Of a stretch of DNA of 64,000 bases, positions 26,336 to 33,742 are shown in pieces (positions within the stretch are counted from its first letter, which is position 1; every line of letters begins with the position of its first letter). Position numbers and translations under genes: made by a program. Origin of the DNA: Streptomyces sp. HmicA12 (GTDB lineage Bacteria; Actinomycetota; Actinomycetes; Streptomycetales; Streptomycetaceae); NCBI RefSeq assembly GCF_000373565.1, contig NZ_KB891801.1:186001-250000 (forward strand), written 5' to 3'. The notes under the pieces are model-generated. The model was not told the origin of the DNA. It saw only the letters and a list, made by a program, of their open reading frames with translations, and did no database searches.

Positions 26336-26370
26336 TGTCGTGATCGCGGGCGCGCGGAGCGGGACCGGAT

Positions 26371-27300
26371 TCACGCGGCCTGGGCTCCAGGGCGTTTGAA
26401 GACCTGTTGTCCGTGCCAGAGAACGAACCGGACGTCGATCGCCGGGCGGCCGGGCCTGGGGGTGGCCAGTGGCAGGCCGTGCAGGGCGTCGACGGCCTGG
26501 CCGGCCGGGCTTCGGGCCACGTACAGCTGCGACACCTGGATGCGCAGATCGGGCAGGAGGCCGAGTACTCCGAGGTCGAACAGGGTGTGGTGCAGGGAGC
26601 AGAGAGCCAGCCCGTTGTGCACTTCGTCGGGGCCGTCCTGGCTGTGCCATTTGACGTGCGCGGCCTCCAGTCCGGCGGGGTTGCGGCCGAGCGCCCCGTC
26701 GTATCCGCAGAAGGCGCACGCATACGCGTACGCGCGCAGCACCTCCTCGGCAAACCCCGCTCGGCGCTTGCGGCGCTTCGCCTCGGACGGTCGCAGTACG
26801 GAGTCGGCGTCCGGGTCGGCGAGGTCCAGGCCGACGGCATCGCAGACGGGGGCTTCCAGCGACGGCGTGAAGTGCTGCTCCAGCAGCAGGCGGGCGGCTG
26901 CCGTGGGCGTGCCCGGGACGGACAGGAGCCGCTCCACGTCCCCGCTCAGCCGGCCGTGAGCGCCGTGGCTCCGAAGCCAGTTGCCGCGTTCCGGGACGTC
27001 CGGGCCGACCGGGTTTCCGTCGTGGTCGCGGAGATCCCACAGTTCGCGCTCCAGGTGCACGAAGGGCATCGCCGCCCGCTCGCGGGCCCGTGCCCGGCTC
27101 GTGACGGCCGGGCCGAAGTCGTTGATCAGGCGGCTCACCGGCTCCTCGGCCTCCGCGTACGTGACAGCGGTACTCCCCGAGTTGACGAAGCGCCCCAGGA
27201 GCCAGAGCACCAGCAGTGGCTTGTGCGGGGCCCTTCGGCTGCCTATCTGCGCCCGTCGCATCCCGGAAAGGGCGCCCATGAGTTCGTCGCGCGTCTTCAC
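26371..27300 (-). CDS. Phosphorothioate-DNA-type HNH restriction endonuclease (McrA-like)
   Basis: 309 aa. The N-terminal half (RRAPHKPLLVLWLLGRFVNSG ... PFVHLERELWDL) resembles the sulfur-binding domain of ScoMcrA/SprMcrA-type enzymes that recognise phosphorothioate-modified DNA. The C-terminal half is an HNH nuclease: CAFCGYDG (Cys pair), GLEAAHVKWHSQDGPDEVHNGLALCSLHHTLFD, with the two Cys pairs and the HNH-type His/Asn residues intact. Such enzymes cut DNA carrying Dnd modification or, for some members, methylated DNA. No dnd genes are visible here. Solitary gene facing the tRNA, end to end with it. Domain naming is from recalled motifs. Confidence 0.72.
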   Translation of the reverse strand: MKTRDELMGALSGMRRAQIGSRRAPHKPLLVLWLLGRFVNSGSTAVTYAEAEEPVSRLINDFGPAVTSRARARERAAMPFVHLERELWDLRDHDGNPVGPDVPERGNWLRSHGAHGRLSGDVERLLSVPGTPTAAARLLLEQHFTPSLEAPVCDAVGLDLADPDADSVLRPSEAKRRKRRAGFAEEVLRAYAYACAFCGYDGALGRNPAGLEAAHVKWHSQDGPDEVHNGLALCSLHHTLFDLGVLGLLPDLRIQVSQLYVARSPAGQAVDALHGLPLATPRPGRPAIDVRFVLWHGQQVFKRPGAQAA

Positions 27301-27410
27301 GTGGCCACCTTGCCATCGGACGGCCGACCGGCCGAGTGCATAGTGGGCGCCCGAAAGTGCCGAAGCGCCGGAAGCAGCCGGCGCACCAACGTGCCCCAGA
27401 GGGAGACACC

Positions 27411-27938
27411 ATGCGCTACGCCGACGGACCGGGCATCCAGTGCGAGCTCTACGTCGACGCGGATCCGGCGCGGGTCTGGGAGTTGGTGAGTGATGTCCGT
27501 CTGCCGGCGCGGCTGAGTCCCGAGTTGCAGCGTGTCGAATGGCTCGGCGGGGCCGGGGCGGCGGTCGTGGGCGCGCGGTTCGCCGGGCACAACCGGCATC
27601 CCGTGATCGGTGAGTGGCGGACCGTCTCGCAGATCGTCGAGTGTGTGCCGGGGCGTGCTCTCGCCTGGGCCGTCATGGATGCGGACGGCCGGTACGGGGA
27701 GCCCACGGAGGACCCCGCGAAGGCGCTGGCGGCCTGGCGGTTCGATCTGGTGGGCGAGGGCGATGGCACCCGGCTGCGGCAGGCCGTGCGGATCGGTCCT
27801 GGGCGCTCCGGGGTCAGCCTCGCGATCGAGAGCATGCCGGTTCCCGAGGAGAGGATCGTGGCCGCCCGGCTCGGCGAACTGCGCGCCGGCATCGAGACCA
27901 CCCTCCAGGGGATCAAGGCGCTCGCGGAGGAGGCGTGA
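27411..27938 (+). CDS. SRPBCC (polyketide cyclase/START-like) family protein
   Basis: 175 aa. Helix-grip fold pattern: IQCELYVDADPARVWELVSDVRLPARLSPELQRVEWL at the start, central strands GEWRTVSQIVECVPGRALAWAV, and the long C-terminal helix RLGELRAGIETTLQGIKALAEE. ATG 27411 with GGGAG in front. These proteins bind hydrophobic ligands in a cavity; some are cyclases or aromatases. No context points to a ligand. Confidence 0.8.
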   Translation: MRYADGPGIQCELYVDADPARVWELVSDVRLPARLSPELQRVEWLGGAGAAVVGARFAGHNRHPVIGEWRTVSQIVECVPGRALAWAVMDADGRYGEPTEDPAKALAAWRFDLVGEGDGTRLRQAVRIGPGRSGVSLAIESMPVPEERIVAARLGELRAGIETTLQGIKALAEEA

Positions 27939-28017
27939 CGGGGGCAGCCAACTCCGTTGACTACAGAGAAAGTTGATGTGCGAAGCTGTTCGCACTTGAT
28001 CGTGGAGGGAGCGCAGC

Positions 28018-28818
28018 GTGCAGCAGGACGACATCGCGGCCGGGGTGATCGACACCAGCAGGCCGCACCCGGCCCGGATCTACGACTACCTGCTGGGCGG
28101 CAAGAACCACTACGACGTGGACCGGCAGGCCGGTGAGGAGCTGGTCGCCGTGGCGCCCGAGGCGCGGGCCGGGGTGCGGGCCAACCGGGCCTTCATGGAG
28201 CGGGCCGTGCGGTTCGCGGTGGGGCAGGGGGTGCGTCAAGTGCTCGACATCGGGACGGGGTTGCCCACCTCGCCGAACGTGCACGAGATCGCCGAGCAGG
28301 TCACGTCGGACGGCGTGCGCGTCGCCTACGTCGACAACGACCCCATCGTGAAGGCCCACGGGGACGCGCTGCTCAGCCGCACCGGGTCGACCGGCATCAT
28401 CCTGGGCGACGTACGGGATCCGCGGAGCATCCTCGACCACCCGGACGTGCGGCGGCTCATCGACTTCGACGAGCCGGTGGCGCTGCTGCTCGTCGCGGTG
28501 CTGCACTTCCTCGCCGACAGCGACGAACCGGGGCGCGTGGCGGCCGAGTTGAGGGACGCGCTGCCGGCCGGCAGCTATCTGGTGCTGTCGCACGCCACGG
28601 GGGACTTCGCCGACCGCAGCGACGCCCAGGACGGCTACAGCCGCAAGGCGTCCGCCTCCCTCAACCTGCGGCCCAAGGCTCAAGTGGAGCAGTTCTTCGA
28701 GGGGTTCGAGCTCGTCGAGCCGGGGCTCGCCCAGATCTCGTACTGGCGGCCCGACTCCCCGCCGCCGGCCGAGGCGGGGAGGATCGGCTTCTACGGGGGC
28801 GTGGCCCGCAGGGGCTGA
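28018..28818 (+). CDS. SAM-dependent methyltransferase, actinobacterial DUF574 family
   Basis: 266 aa. The family signature at the N-terminus, RPHPARIYDYLLGGKNHYDVDR (in two parts), is present, then motif I VLDIGTGLPT, the acidic motif II VAYVDNDPIV and ILGDVRDP. GTG 28018 with GGAGGGAG in front. The family is abundant in Streptomyces and its acceptor molecules are mostly unknown. Stands alone, convergent with the gene at 28832. Confidence 0.9.
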   Translation: MQQDDIAAGVIDTSRPHPARIYDYLLGGKNHYDVDRQAGEELVAVAPEARAGVRANRAFMERAVRFAVGQGVRQVLDIGTGLPTSPNVHEIAEQVTSDGVRVAYVDNDPIVKAHGDALLSRTGSTGIILGDVRDPRSILDHPDVRRLIDFDEPVALLLVAVLHFLADSDEPGRVAAELRDALPAGSYLVLSHATGDFADRSDAQDGYSRKASASLNLRPKAQVEQFFEGFELVEPGLAQISYWRPDSPPPAEAGRIGFYGGVARRG

Positions 28819-28831
28819 CGCACGACGGGAC

Positions 28832-29911
28832 TCACCGGCGCAGCGAACCCACCGTCTTCAGCAGGCGGTCCGCGCGGTCGCGCAGCTCGGGATGGGCCAG
28901 GACCGTGTTGCGCAGGCCGCGGACGGGGCGGCGCCACATGCGGTGGGCCGTCGCCATCGGGTGGTGCGGGCGGGTCGCGAAGCCCTCGGCGACGCGCAGT
29001 TCACGGGTCTTGAGCCAGTCCTTGTACTCCTTCTCGCCGCGGCCCCAGTCGATCATCCGGATGCCGCGCCGGCCCGCCGCCTCCGCCATGCGCAGGTGCA
29101 TCATGAGGCCCGGCGAGTAGTAGGCGAACTCGGGGTCGTACGCCGTGAACCAGCCCGCGAAGACGGTGCGGGAGGTGGGCCCGAAGTGGGCGGCGACGGG
29201 GCGGTCGCCCGCGTAGACGACGGAGAGGACGCCGGTGAAGTGGGGCGCCTGGACGGTGGAGAGTTCGTCCACCAGGTGCACGATCCAGGGGCGGGCGAAG
29301 CGGTCCATACGGCCGGTGCGGCGGTACTGCGCCGACTTCCAGCGCATCAGCCCGCGCAGGACGGCCGGGTCGCGTTCGTCGTAGACGAAGCGCATCTCCC
29401 CCACGTTCCGCGTCAGGCGGCGCTCCTTCTTGAGCATCGTCCTGGCCTGGCCGGGGTAGGTCGCCCGCAGCCATTCCTCGTAGGAGTCGTGGCCGCCGTC
29501 CTTGAGGTCCTGGACCGGTGAGGCGAACGTCCCGGTGACGTAGCGGCCGAAGGGCTTCTGTTCCTCCACGAGATGGTCGAACTCGAAGACCGCGAGGCCG
29601 CAGGCTCTCAGCAGCCGCTGGGTGTCCCAGGTGACGCCGGGTCTGTGCACCAGGGCCTGGCAGTCGGAGAGGCCGAGGCCGAGCGCGCGGCCGACGCCGA
29701 GCGGGCCCTTCTCGTAGGGCAGGAAACCGACCGGCTCTCCCCCCTCGCGCAGAACCGCCACCTGCACCCCGGGCCGGTGACGGGCCACACCGGACGCGAA
29801 CTCCGGTGACAGGAAGGGATTCTGGTAGTCGGGCGCGTCGTCCATGATCTCGTGCCAGACAGCGCGCAGGGACGAGCTCAGTTCCTCGGGTCTGTGCGTG
29901 GTGATGTTCAC
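28832..29911 (-). CDS. CelD/BioF2-like GNAT-fold acyltransferase (FemAB-related)
   Basis: 359 aa Acetyltransf_6 protein. N-terminal domain with NPFLSPEFASGVARHRPGVQVAVLREGGEPVGFLPY; the C-terminal GNAT domain has GVLSVVYAGDRPVAAHFGPTS, FAGWFTAYDPEFAYYSPGLMMHLRMAEAAGRRGIRMIDWGRGEKEYKDWLK (in parts). Such proteins often act in exopolysaccharide or cell-wall modification. No polysaccharide genes adjoin it. ATG 29911. Confidence 0.82.
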   Translation of the reverse strand: MNITTHRPEELSSSLRAVWHEIMDDAPDYQNPFLSPEFASGVARHRPGVQVAVLREGGEPVGFLPYEKGPLGVGRALGLGLSDCQALVHRPGVTWDTQRLLRACGLAVFEFDHLVEEQKPFGRYVTGTFASPVQDLKDGGHDSYEEWLRATYPGQARTMLKKERRLTRNVGEMRFVYDERDPAVLRGLMRWKSAQYRRTGRMDRFARPWIVHLVDELSTVQAPHFTGVLSVVYAGDRPVAAHFGPTSRTVFAGWFTAYDPEFAYYSPGLMMHLRMAEAAGRRGIRMIDWGRGEKEYKDWLKTRELRVAEGFATRPHHPMATAHRMWRRPVRGLRNTVLAHPELRDRADRLLKTVGSLRR

Positions 29912-29993
29912 CGTGCGATCGACCGCCCTTCCGCAGGGGCGCGTGGATCAGTGACCGTGCGGATCATGCACATCGTGTACGGCGTGCGGTGCA

Positions 29994-30021
29994 GCATGGG
30001 CCCCCCTTTTCCCCCATGGGG
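29994..30021. promoter_or_regulatory. Imperfect palindrome in the gap upstream of the DoxX gene
   Basis: GCATGGG ... CCCATGGGGC with a C/T tract between (29994-30021), in the 292-bp gap between divergent genes at 29911 and 30204. The gap is noticeably richer in A and T than its surroundings and contains an open frame of 105 codons without coding signature. Function unclear. Confidence 0.3.
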
Positions 30022-30203
30022 CTCAAAGGTCGCGAAACAGTACGCACGCTGTCAAGAGTGCTTCCCGCAGCTTCGGTTCGAGGTCTTGAGTCGTGGTGCT
30101 GTCACACCTTCGGCGCGGGCCGCGTCAGACAGGCAGTGGATCAATTCCACGTCACGAAAAGCCAGTTGAGGGCCGCGCCGGCCCGCGAGTCGAGGAGTTC
30201 TCG

Positions 30204-30542
30204 ATGTCTGTCGCCTTTGTCGTCGTCACCGTGGTCGCCGCCGCCATGACCGCCTTCTCCGCCGTCTCCGTCTTCGCCCGCGCCGAGTGGGTGGTGAAGC
30301 CGATCGCGGACTACGGCGTCCCCGCCGGATGGCTGCCGTGGCTGGGCGCGGCGAAGGCCGCGGGGGCGGTGGGCCTGCTGGTCGGGCTCGCGGTGCCGGC
30401 CGTCGGGATCGCGGCCGGGATCGGCCTCGTCCTGTACTTCGCGGGGGCCGTGGTCACGGTGGTGCGGGCCCGCTGGTTCAGCCACGTGCCGTTCCCGCTG
30501 CTGTACGCGGCGCCGGTCGTCGCCGCTCTCGTCCTCGTGTGA
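30204..30542 (+). CDS. DoxX-like small membrane protein
   Basis: 112 aa, four predicted helices (VVVTVVAAAMTAFSAVSVFA; WLPWLGAAKAAGAVGLLVGL; VGIAAGIGLVLYFAGAVVTVV; LYAAPVVAALVLV), with the DoxX-like pattern of short loops and a central Lys (GAAKAAGA). ATG 30204 with GAGGAG in front. Function in Streptomyces unknown. Confidence 0.8.
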   Translation: MSVAFVVVTVVAAAMTAFSAVSVFARAEWVVKPIADYGVPAGWLPWLGAAKAAGAVGLLVGLAVPAVGIAAGIGLVLYFAGAVVTVVRARWFSHVPFPLLYAAPVVAALVLV

Positions 30543-30567
30543 CCCGGTGCCGGTCGGTGGTCCGGCG

Positions 30568-31152
30568 CTACTGGATCCGTGCGTGTACGTGCATGTCGTG
30601 CCAGCCGTCGGTGTGCAGCGCGGAACTGCGGCGGGTGCCCTCCAGCGGATAGCCGGACTTCTCGGCGACCCGGCACGAGGCCTCGTTGCGGGTGGAGTGC
30701 AGCAGGTCGATGCGGTGGAAGCCGGCCCCCAGGGCCCAGTCCGTCATGGCGTTCAGCGCCCGGGGGGCCACGCCGAGCCCACGGGCACCCGGCAGCACCC
30801 AGTAGCCGATCTCGGCGAGTCCCTCCCACAGGTCCACGGTCCGCAGCGCCATCCGCCCGAGCCGCTCGCCGTCGGCGGCCCTGGTCACCATCCACTGGGC
30901 GCCGCTCTCCTCGCGCCAGGCCCCGCGCACCGACTCGATCCAGTCGCGCGCCTCGTCCGGGGAGTCCATGGTGCGGATGTTCCAGTGGCTCAGGGCCGGG
31001 TCCTCGAAGGCTTCGTGGATCGTCTCGGCGTCGGCCAACTCGAAGGGTCGGAGCAGGAGTTCCCCGTCGGCGGTGCGCAAGGTCGGCTGCGGGACGGAGG
31101 AGAGCGTGCCGGGCGGGATCGTGTGCTTCGTCGTGAACGGCATGATCCGCAT
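30568..31152 (-). CDS. RimJ/RimL-type GNAT acetyltransferase
   Basis: About 194 aa. GNAT domain from LRTADGELLLRPFELADAETIHEAF to the end, with IGYWVLPGARGLGVAPRALNAMTDWAL (acetyl-CoA loop) and HSTRNEASCRVAEKSGYPLEGTRR, typical of RimJ/RimL protein or amine acetyltransferases. Start is uncertain: ATG 31152, 31143 and 31179 are all in frame and none has a good ribosome site. Substrate unknown. Confidence 0.8.
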   Translation of the reverse strand: MRIMPFTTKHTIPPGTLSSVPQPTLRTADGELLLRPFELADAETIHEAFEDPALSHWNIRTMDSPDEARDWIESVRGAWREESGAQWMVTRAADGERLGRMALRTVDLWEGLAEIGYWVLPGARGLGVAPRALNAMTDWALGAGFHRIDLLHSTRNEASCRVAEKSGYPLEGTRRSSALHTDGWHDMHVHARIQ

Positions 31153-31295
31153 GATGGCGGGAGCGGTGCGGGGGCGCATCCGGATTCCGGACCGGCCGAG
31201 ACCGACGGACCCCTTGTTGCACCATGTGCACGCCCGTTGCGCGTCTCCTGTTAGCGTCGGCCACAGCCCGCCCCCGCCGCGCAAGGAGCCACCCC

Positions 31296-32210
31296 GTGAC
31301 AGCCCCGCACCGCCCCGAGGTGATCTGCCTCGGCGAGACCATGGCGCAGCTCACCCCGGCCGACGGCGCCGGTCTCGAGCACAGCCGGGAGATCCGGCTC
31401 GCGGTCGCGGGCGCCGAGTCGACCGTCGCGCAGTACCTCGCCGACCTGGGGCACCGCACGGCCTGGGTGAGCCGGGTCGGCGACGACCCGTTCGGGCGGC
31501 GGATCACCGCGACGGTCGCGGCCCGCGGGGTGCGCGTAGACGGCGTGGCCGTGGACCCGCTCGCGCCCACCGGCGTCTACTTCAAGGATCCGGGGCCCGA
31601 CGGCACCACCCGCGTGCACTACTACCGCCGCGGCTCGGCCGCCTCCCGGATGACGTCCTCCGACGCCGACCGGATCGACCTGGACGGCGTACGACTGCTG
31701 CACCTGACCGGGATCACCCCGGCCCTTTCCGCCGGCTGCGCGGACCTCGTCCACACCCTCGCCGAACGAGCCCCGGACCACGGCACCCTGCTCTCCTTCG
31801 ACCTCAACTACCGCCCCGCACTGTGGAGTTCACGCGAGGAGGCGGCCGACGCGCTGCTCACCCTGGCCCGCCGTGCCGACATCGTGCTCGTCGGGCGCGA
31901 CGAGGGCGAGGCCCTCTGGGGCACCGCCACCGCCGAGGAACTGCACGCCCGTCTCGCGCCGCGCGGCACCCTCGTGGTGAAGGACGGCGCGGTCGGCGCC
32001 ACCGAATTCACCGACGGGACAACCGAGTTCGTGGCCGCGCCCGCCGTCGACGTCGTCGAGGCCGTCGGCGCGGGGGACGCCTTCGCCGCCGGATACCTCG
32101 GCGCGCTGCTCGCCGGGGACGCGCCGCGCGACCGCCTCGCCCTCGGCCACCGGCTCGCCGGGCGCACCCTGCGCAGCATCGAGGACTACGTACCGGCCGA
32201 AGGCGTGTGA
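31296..32210 (+). CDS. kdgK: 2-keto-3-deoxygluconate kinase (PfkB family)
   Basis: 304 aa. PfkB fold: VICLGETMAQLTP at the N-terminus, LAVAGAESTVAQYLADLGH, DLNYRPALWSS (DxNxRP signature common in KDG kinases) and VEAVGAGDAFAAGYLGALLAG with the catalytic Asp. GTG 31296 with AAGGAG 10 nt upstream. Phosphorylates KDG to KDPG, the substrate of the aldolase encoded two genes on. Operon with IclR and eda. Substrate assignment rests on motifs plus context. Confidence 0.85.
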   Translation: MTAPHRPEVICLGETMAQLTPADGAGLEHSREIRLAVAGAESTVAQYLADLGHRTAWVSRVGDDPFGRRITATVAARGVRVDGVAVDPLAPTGVYFKDPGPDGTTRVHYYRRGSAASRMTSSDADRIDLDGVRLLHLTGITPALSAGCADLVHTLAERAPDHGTLLSFDLNYRPALWSSREEAADALLTLARRADIVLVGRDEGEALWGTATAEELHARLAPRGTLVVKDGAVGATEFTDGTTEFVAAPAVDVVEAVGAGDAFAAGYLGALLAGDAPRDRLALGHRLAGRTLRSIEDYVPAEGV

Positions 32211-32214
32211 CCGG

Positions 32215-32961
32215 GTGTCGCAGACCGTACGGCGGGCCGTCGACATCCTGGAGTTCGTCGCCCGCGCCCCCCGCACCCAGACCGAGGTCGGCGCCCATCT
32301 GGGTGTGCACCGCTCGACGGCGCTGCGCCTGCTGGAGTCGCTCACCGAGGGCGGCCTCGCGCGCCGGCTGCCCGACGGCCGGTACGCGGTCGGGCACCGA
32401 CTCGCCGGGCTCGCCCAACTCGCCCTGGAACAGTTCGGGTTGCGCGACATCGCGAGCCCGCACCTGCGCGCCCTCGGCGAACGCCGCGGGCACACCGTGC
32501 ACCTCGCCGCCCTGGAGGGCGACCGGATCGTCTACGCCGACAAGATCGACCCGGTGGACGGGGTGCGGCTCTACGCCGAGATCGGCCGGCCCGTGCGGCT
32601 GCACACCGCCGGGGTCGCCAAGGCGATCCTCGCCCACCTGCCCCGCGAGCGGGCCGAACTCCTGCTGGTGGACTGCGACTTCGCGCCGCGCACCGCGACC
32701 ACCCTCACCGACCCGGACGCGTACCGCGCGGCGCTCGACGCGACGCGGGCGCGCGGCTGGGCCGTCGACGACGGCGAGTACGAGGACTACGTGAACTGCG
32801 TCGCCGTCCCCGTGCGGGACCATGGCGGCGAGGTGGTCGCGGCCGTGTCGGTGACCGCGCTCAAGGCCCGCGCGGACCTCGACGCGCTGGTTCGTGACGT
32901 GCTGCCCGACCTGCTGACCACCGCCGAGACGATCTCCGAGGAACTGGGATGGCGAGCGTGA
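32215..32961 (+). CDS. IclR-family transcriptional regulator
   Basis: 248 aa. N-terminal winged HTH (QTEVGAHLGVHRSTALRLLESLTEGGLARRLPDGRYAVG) and C-terminal IclR effector domain (LHTAGVAKAILAHLP; VNCVAVPVRDHGGEVVAAVSVTA). GTG 32215, 4 bp after the kinase gene; its 3' end overlaps the aldolase gene by 13 nt. Placed between the two enzymes of the lower Entner-Doudoroff branch, so it is likely the KDG/KDPG- or uronate-responsive controller of this operon (inferred). Confidence 0.92.
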   Translation: MSQTVRRAVDILEFVARAPRTQTEVGAHLGVHRSTALRLLESLTEGGLARRLPDGRYAVGHRLAGLAQLALEQFGLRDIASPHLRALGERRGHTVHLAALEGDRIVYADKIDPVDGVRLYAEIGRPVRLHTAGVAKAILAHLPRERAELLLVDCDFAPRTATTLTDPDAYRAALDATRARGWAVDDGEYEDYVNCVAVPVRDHGGEVVAAVSVTALKARADLDALVRDVLPDLLTTAETISEELGWRA

Positions 32962-33578
32962 ATCCGATGACCGACAAGGCACCGACGTCCTTCGACGAGC
33001 TGTTCGCCGGGGTGCCGGTGATGGCGATCCTGCGCGGCATGTCCGCCGAGAGGTCCGTCGAACTCGCCGTACGCGCATGGGACCTGGGCATCAAGTGTGT
33101 CGAGGTACCGGTGCAGAGCGAGGAGGCGGCGCGGGTGCTCGCCGCGGTGGTGGCCGCCGGGGCCGAGCGGGGCAAACCGGTGGGCGCGGGCACGGTGACC
33201 ACGGCCGAGCGGCTCGGCTGGGCCGCGGCCGCGGGCGCCGCGTTCACGGTGGCGCCGGGGCTCGACAAGCGGGTGGCGCGGGACAGCATCGACGCGGGCC
33301 TGCCGCATCTGCCCGGGGTGGCCACGGCCACCGATGTGCAGGCGGCGCGGGCGCTCGGCCTCGACTGGCTGAAGGCGTTCCCGGCGAGCGTGCTGGGCGT
33401 GGACTGGTTCCGGGCGATGCGCGGGCCGTTCCCCGAGGTGCCGTTCGTGGCGACCGGGGGCATGGACGCGGGGAACGCGGCGGCCTACCTCGAAGCCGGG
33501 GCGCGGGTGGTCGCCGTGGGCTCGGCGTTGGAGGACCCCGCACAACTGTCCCGGCTGACCGAGCTGCTCGCCCCCTGA
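32949..33578 (+). CDS. eda: KDPG / 4-hydroxy-2-oxoglutarate aldolase
   Basis: 209 aa class I aldolase of the KDPG/KHG family. VMAILRGMSAERSVELAVRAWDLGIKCVEVPVQS carries the conserved Arg and the substrate Glu; VGAGTVTTAERL and the Schiff-base Lys142 in LDWLKAFPAS are intact, with FVATGGM near the end. Cleaves KDPG to pyruvate and glyceraldehyde-3-phosphate. ATG 32949 overlaps the IclR gene; ATG 32967 is also in frame. Last gene of the operon. Confidence 0.92.
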   Translation: MASVNPMTDKAPTSFDELFAGVPVMAILRGMSAERSVELAVRAWDLGIKCVEVPVQSEEAARVLAAVVAAGAERGKPVGAGTVTTAERLGWAAAAGAAFTVAPGLDKRVARDSIDAGLPHLPGVATATDVQAARALGLDWLKAFPASVLGVDWFRAMRGPFPEVPFVATGGMDAGNAAAYLEAGARVVAVGSALEDPAQLSRLTELLAP

Positions 33579-33600
33579 GAGCTGCGCGCAGCGCATGCTT

Positions 33601-33633
33601 CAGGGGCGCGGGGAACTGCGCGAGAAGCCCCAC
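33601..33633. repeat. Dispersed repeat copy downstream of eda
   Basis: CAGGGGCGCGGGGAACTGCG followed by CGAGAAGCCCCAC, identical to the copy at 46705 over 33 bp. Starts 23 bp after the eda stop codon. Confidence 0.85.
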
Positions 33634-33645
33634 ACACCCGCACAC

Positions 33646-33705
33646 GCCGACGAGACCGCACCCGCACCCGCACCCGCACCCGCACCCGCCGACGAGACCG
33701 CACCC
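33646..33705. repeat. Hexamer array flanked by an 18-bp direct repeat
   Basis: GCCGACGAGACCGCACCC occurs at 33646-33663 and again at 33688-33705; five CGCACC units (33657-33686) lie between. In the 164-bp gap between convergent genes. Looks like slippage-expanded spacer. Confidence 0.8.
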
Positions 33706-33742
33706 GGCAACCGCGCAGGAACCCCCCGCACCCGCCGGACGG

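Noticed and set aside
26215..26340. tRNA-Arg as attachment site of an integrated element
   Set aside because: No integrase or excisionase follows, and I found no second copy of the tRNA 3' end (GCAGGTTCGAATCCTGC) in the window.
29929..30169. Open frame in the gap upstream of the DoxX gene
   Set aside because: No ribosome site, no recognisable domain, and codon third positions are not G/C-biased as in real genes here.
33646..33705. Possible attachment site (18-bp direct repeat)
   Set aside because: The repeats flank only a hexamer array of 24 bp and no integrase or tRNA end is there; slippage explains it.
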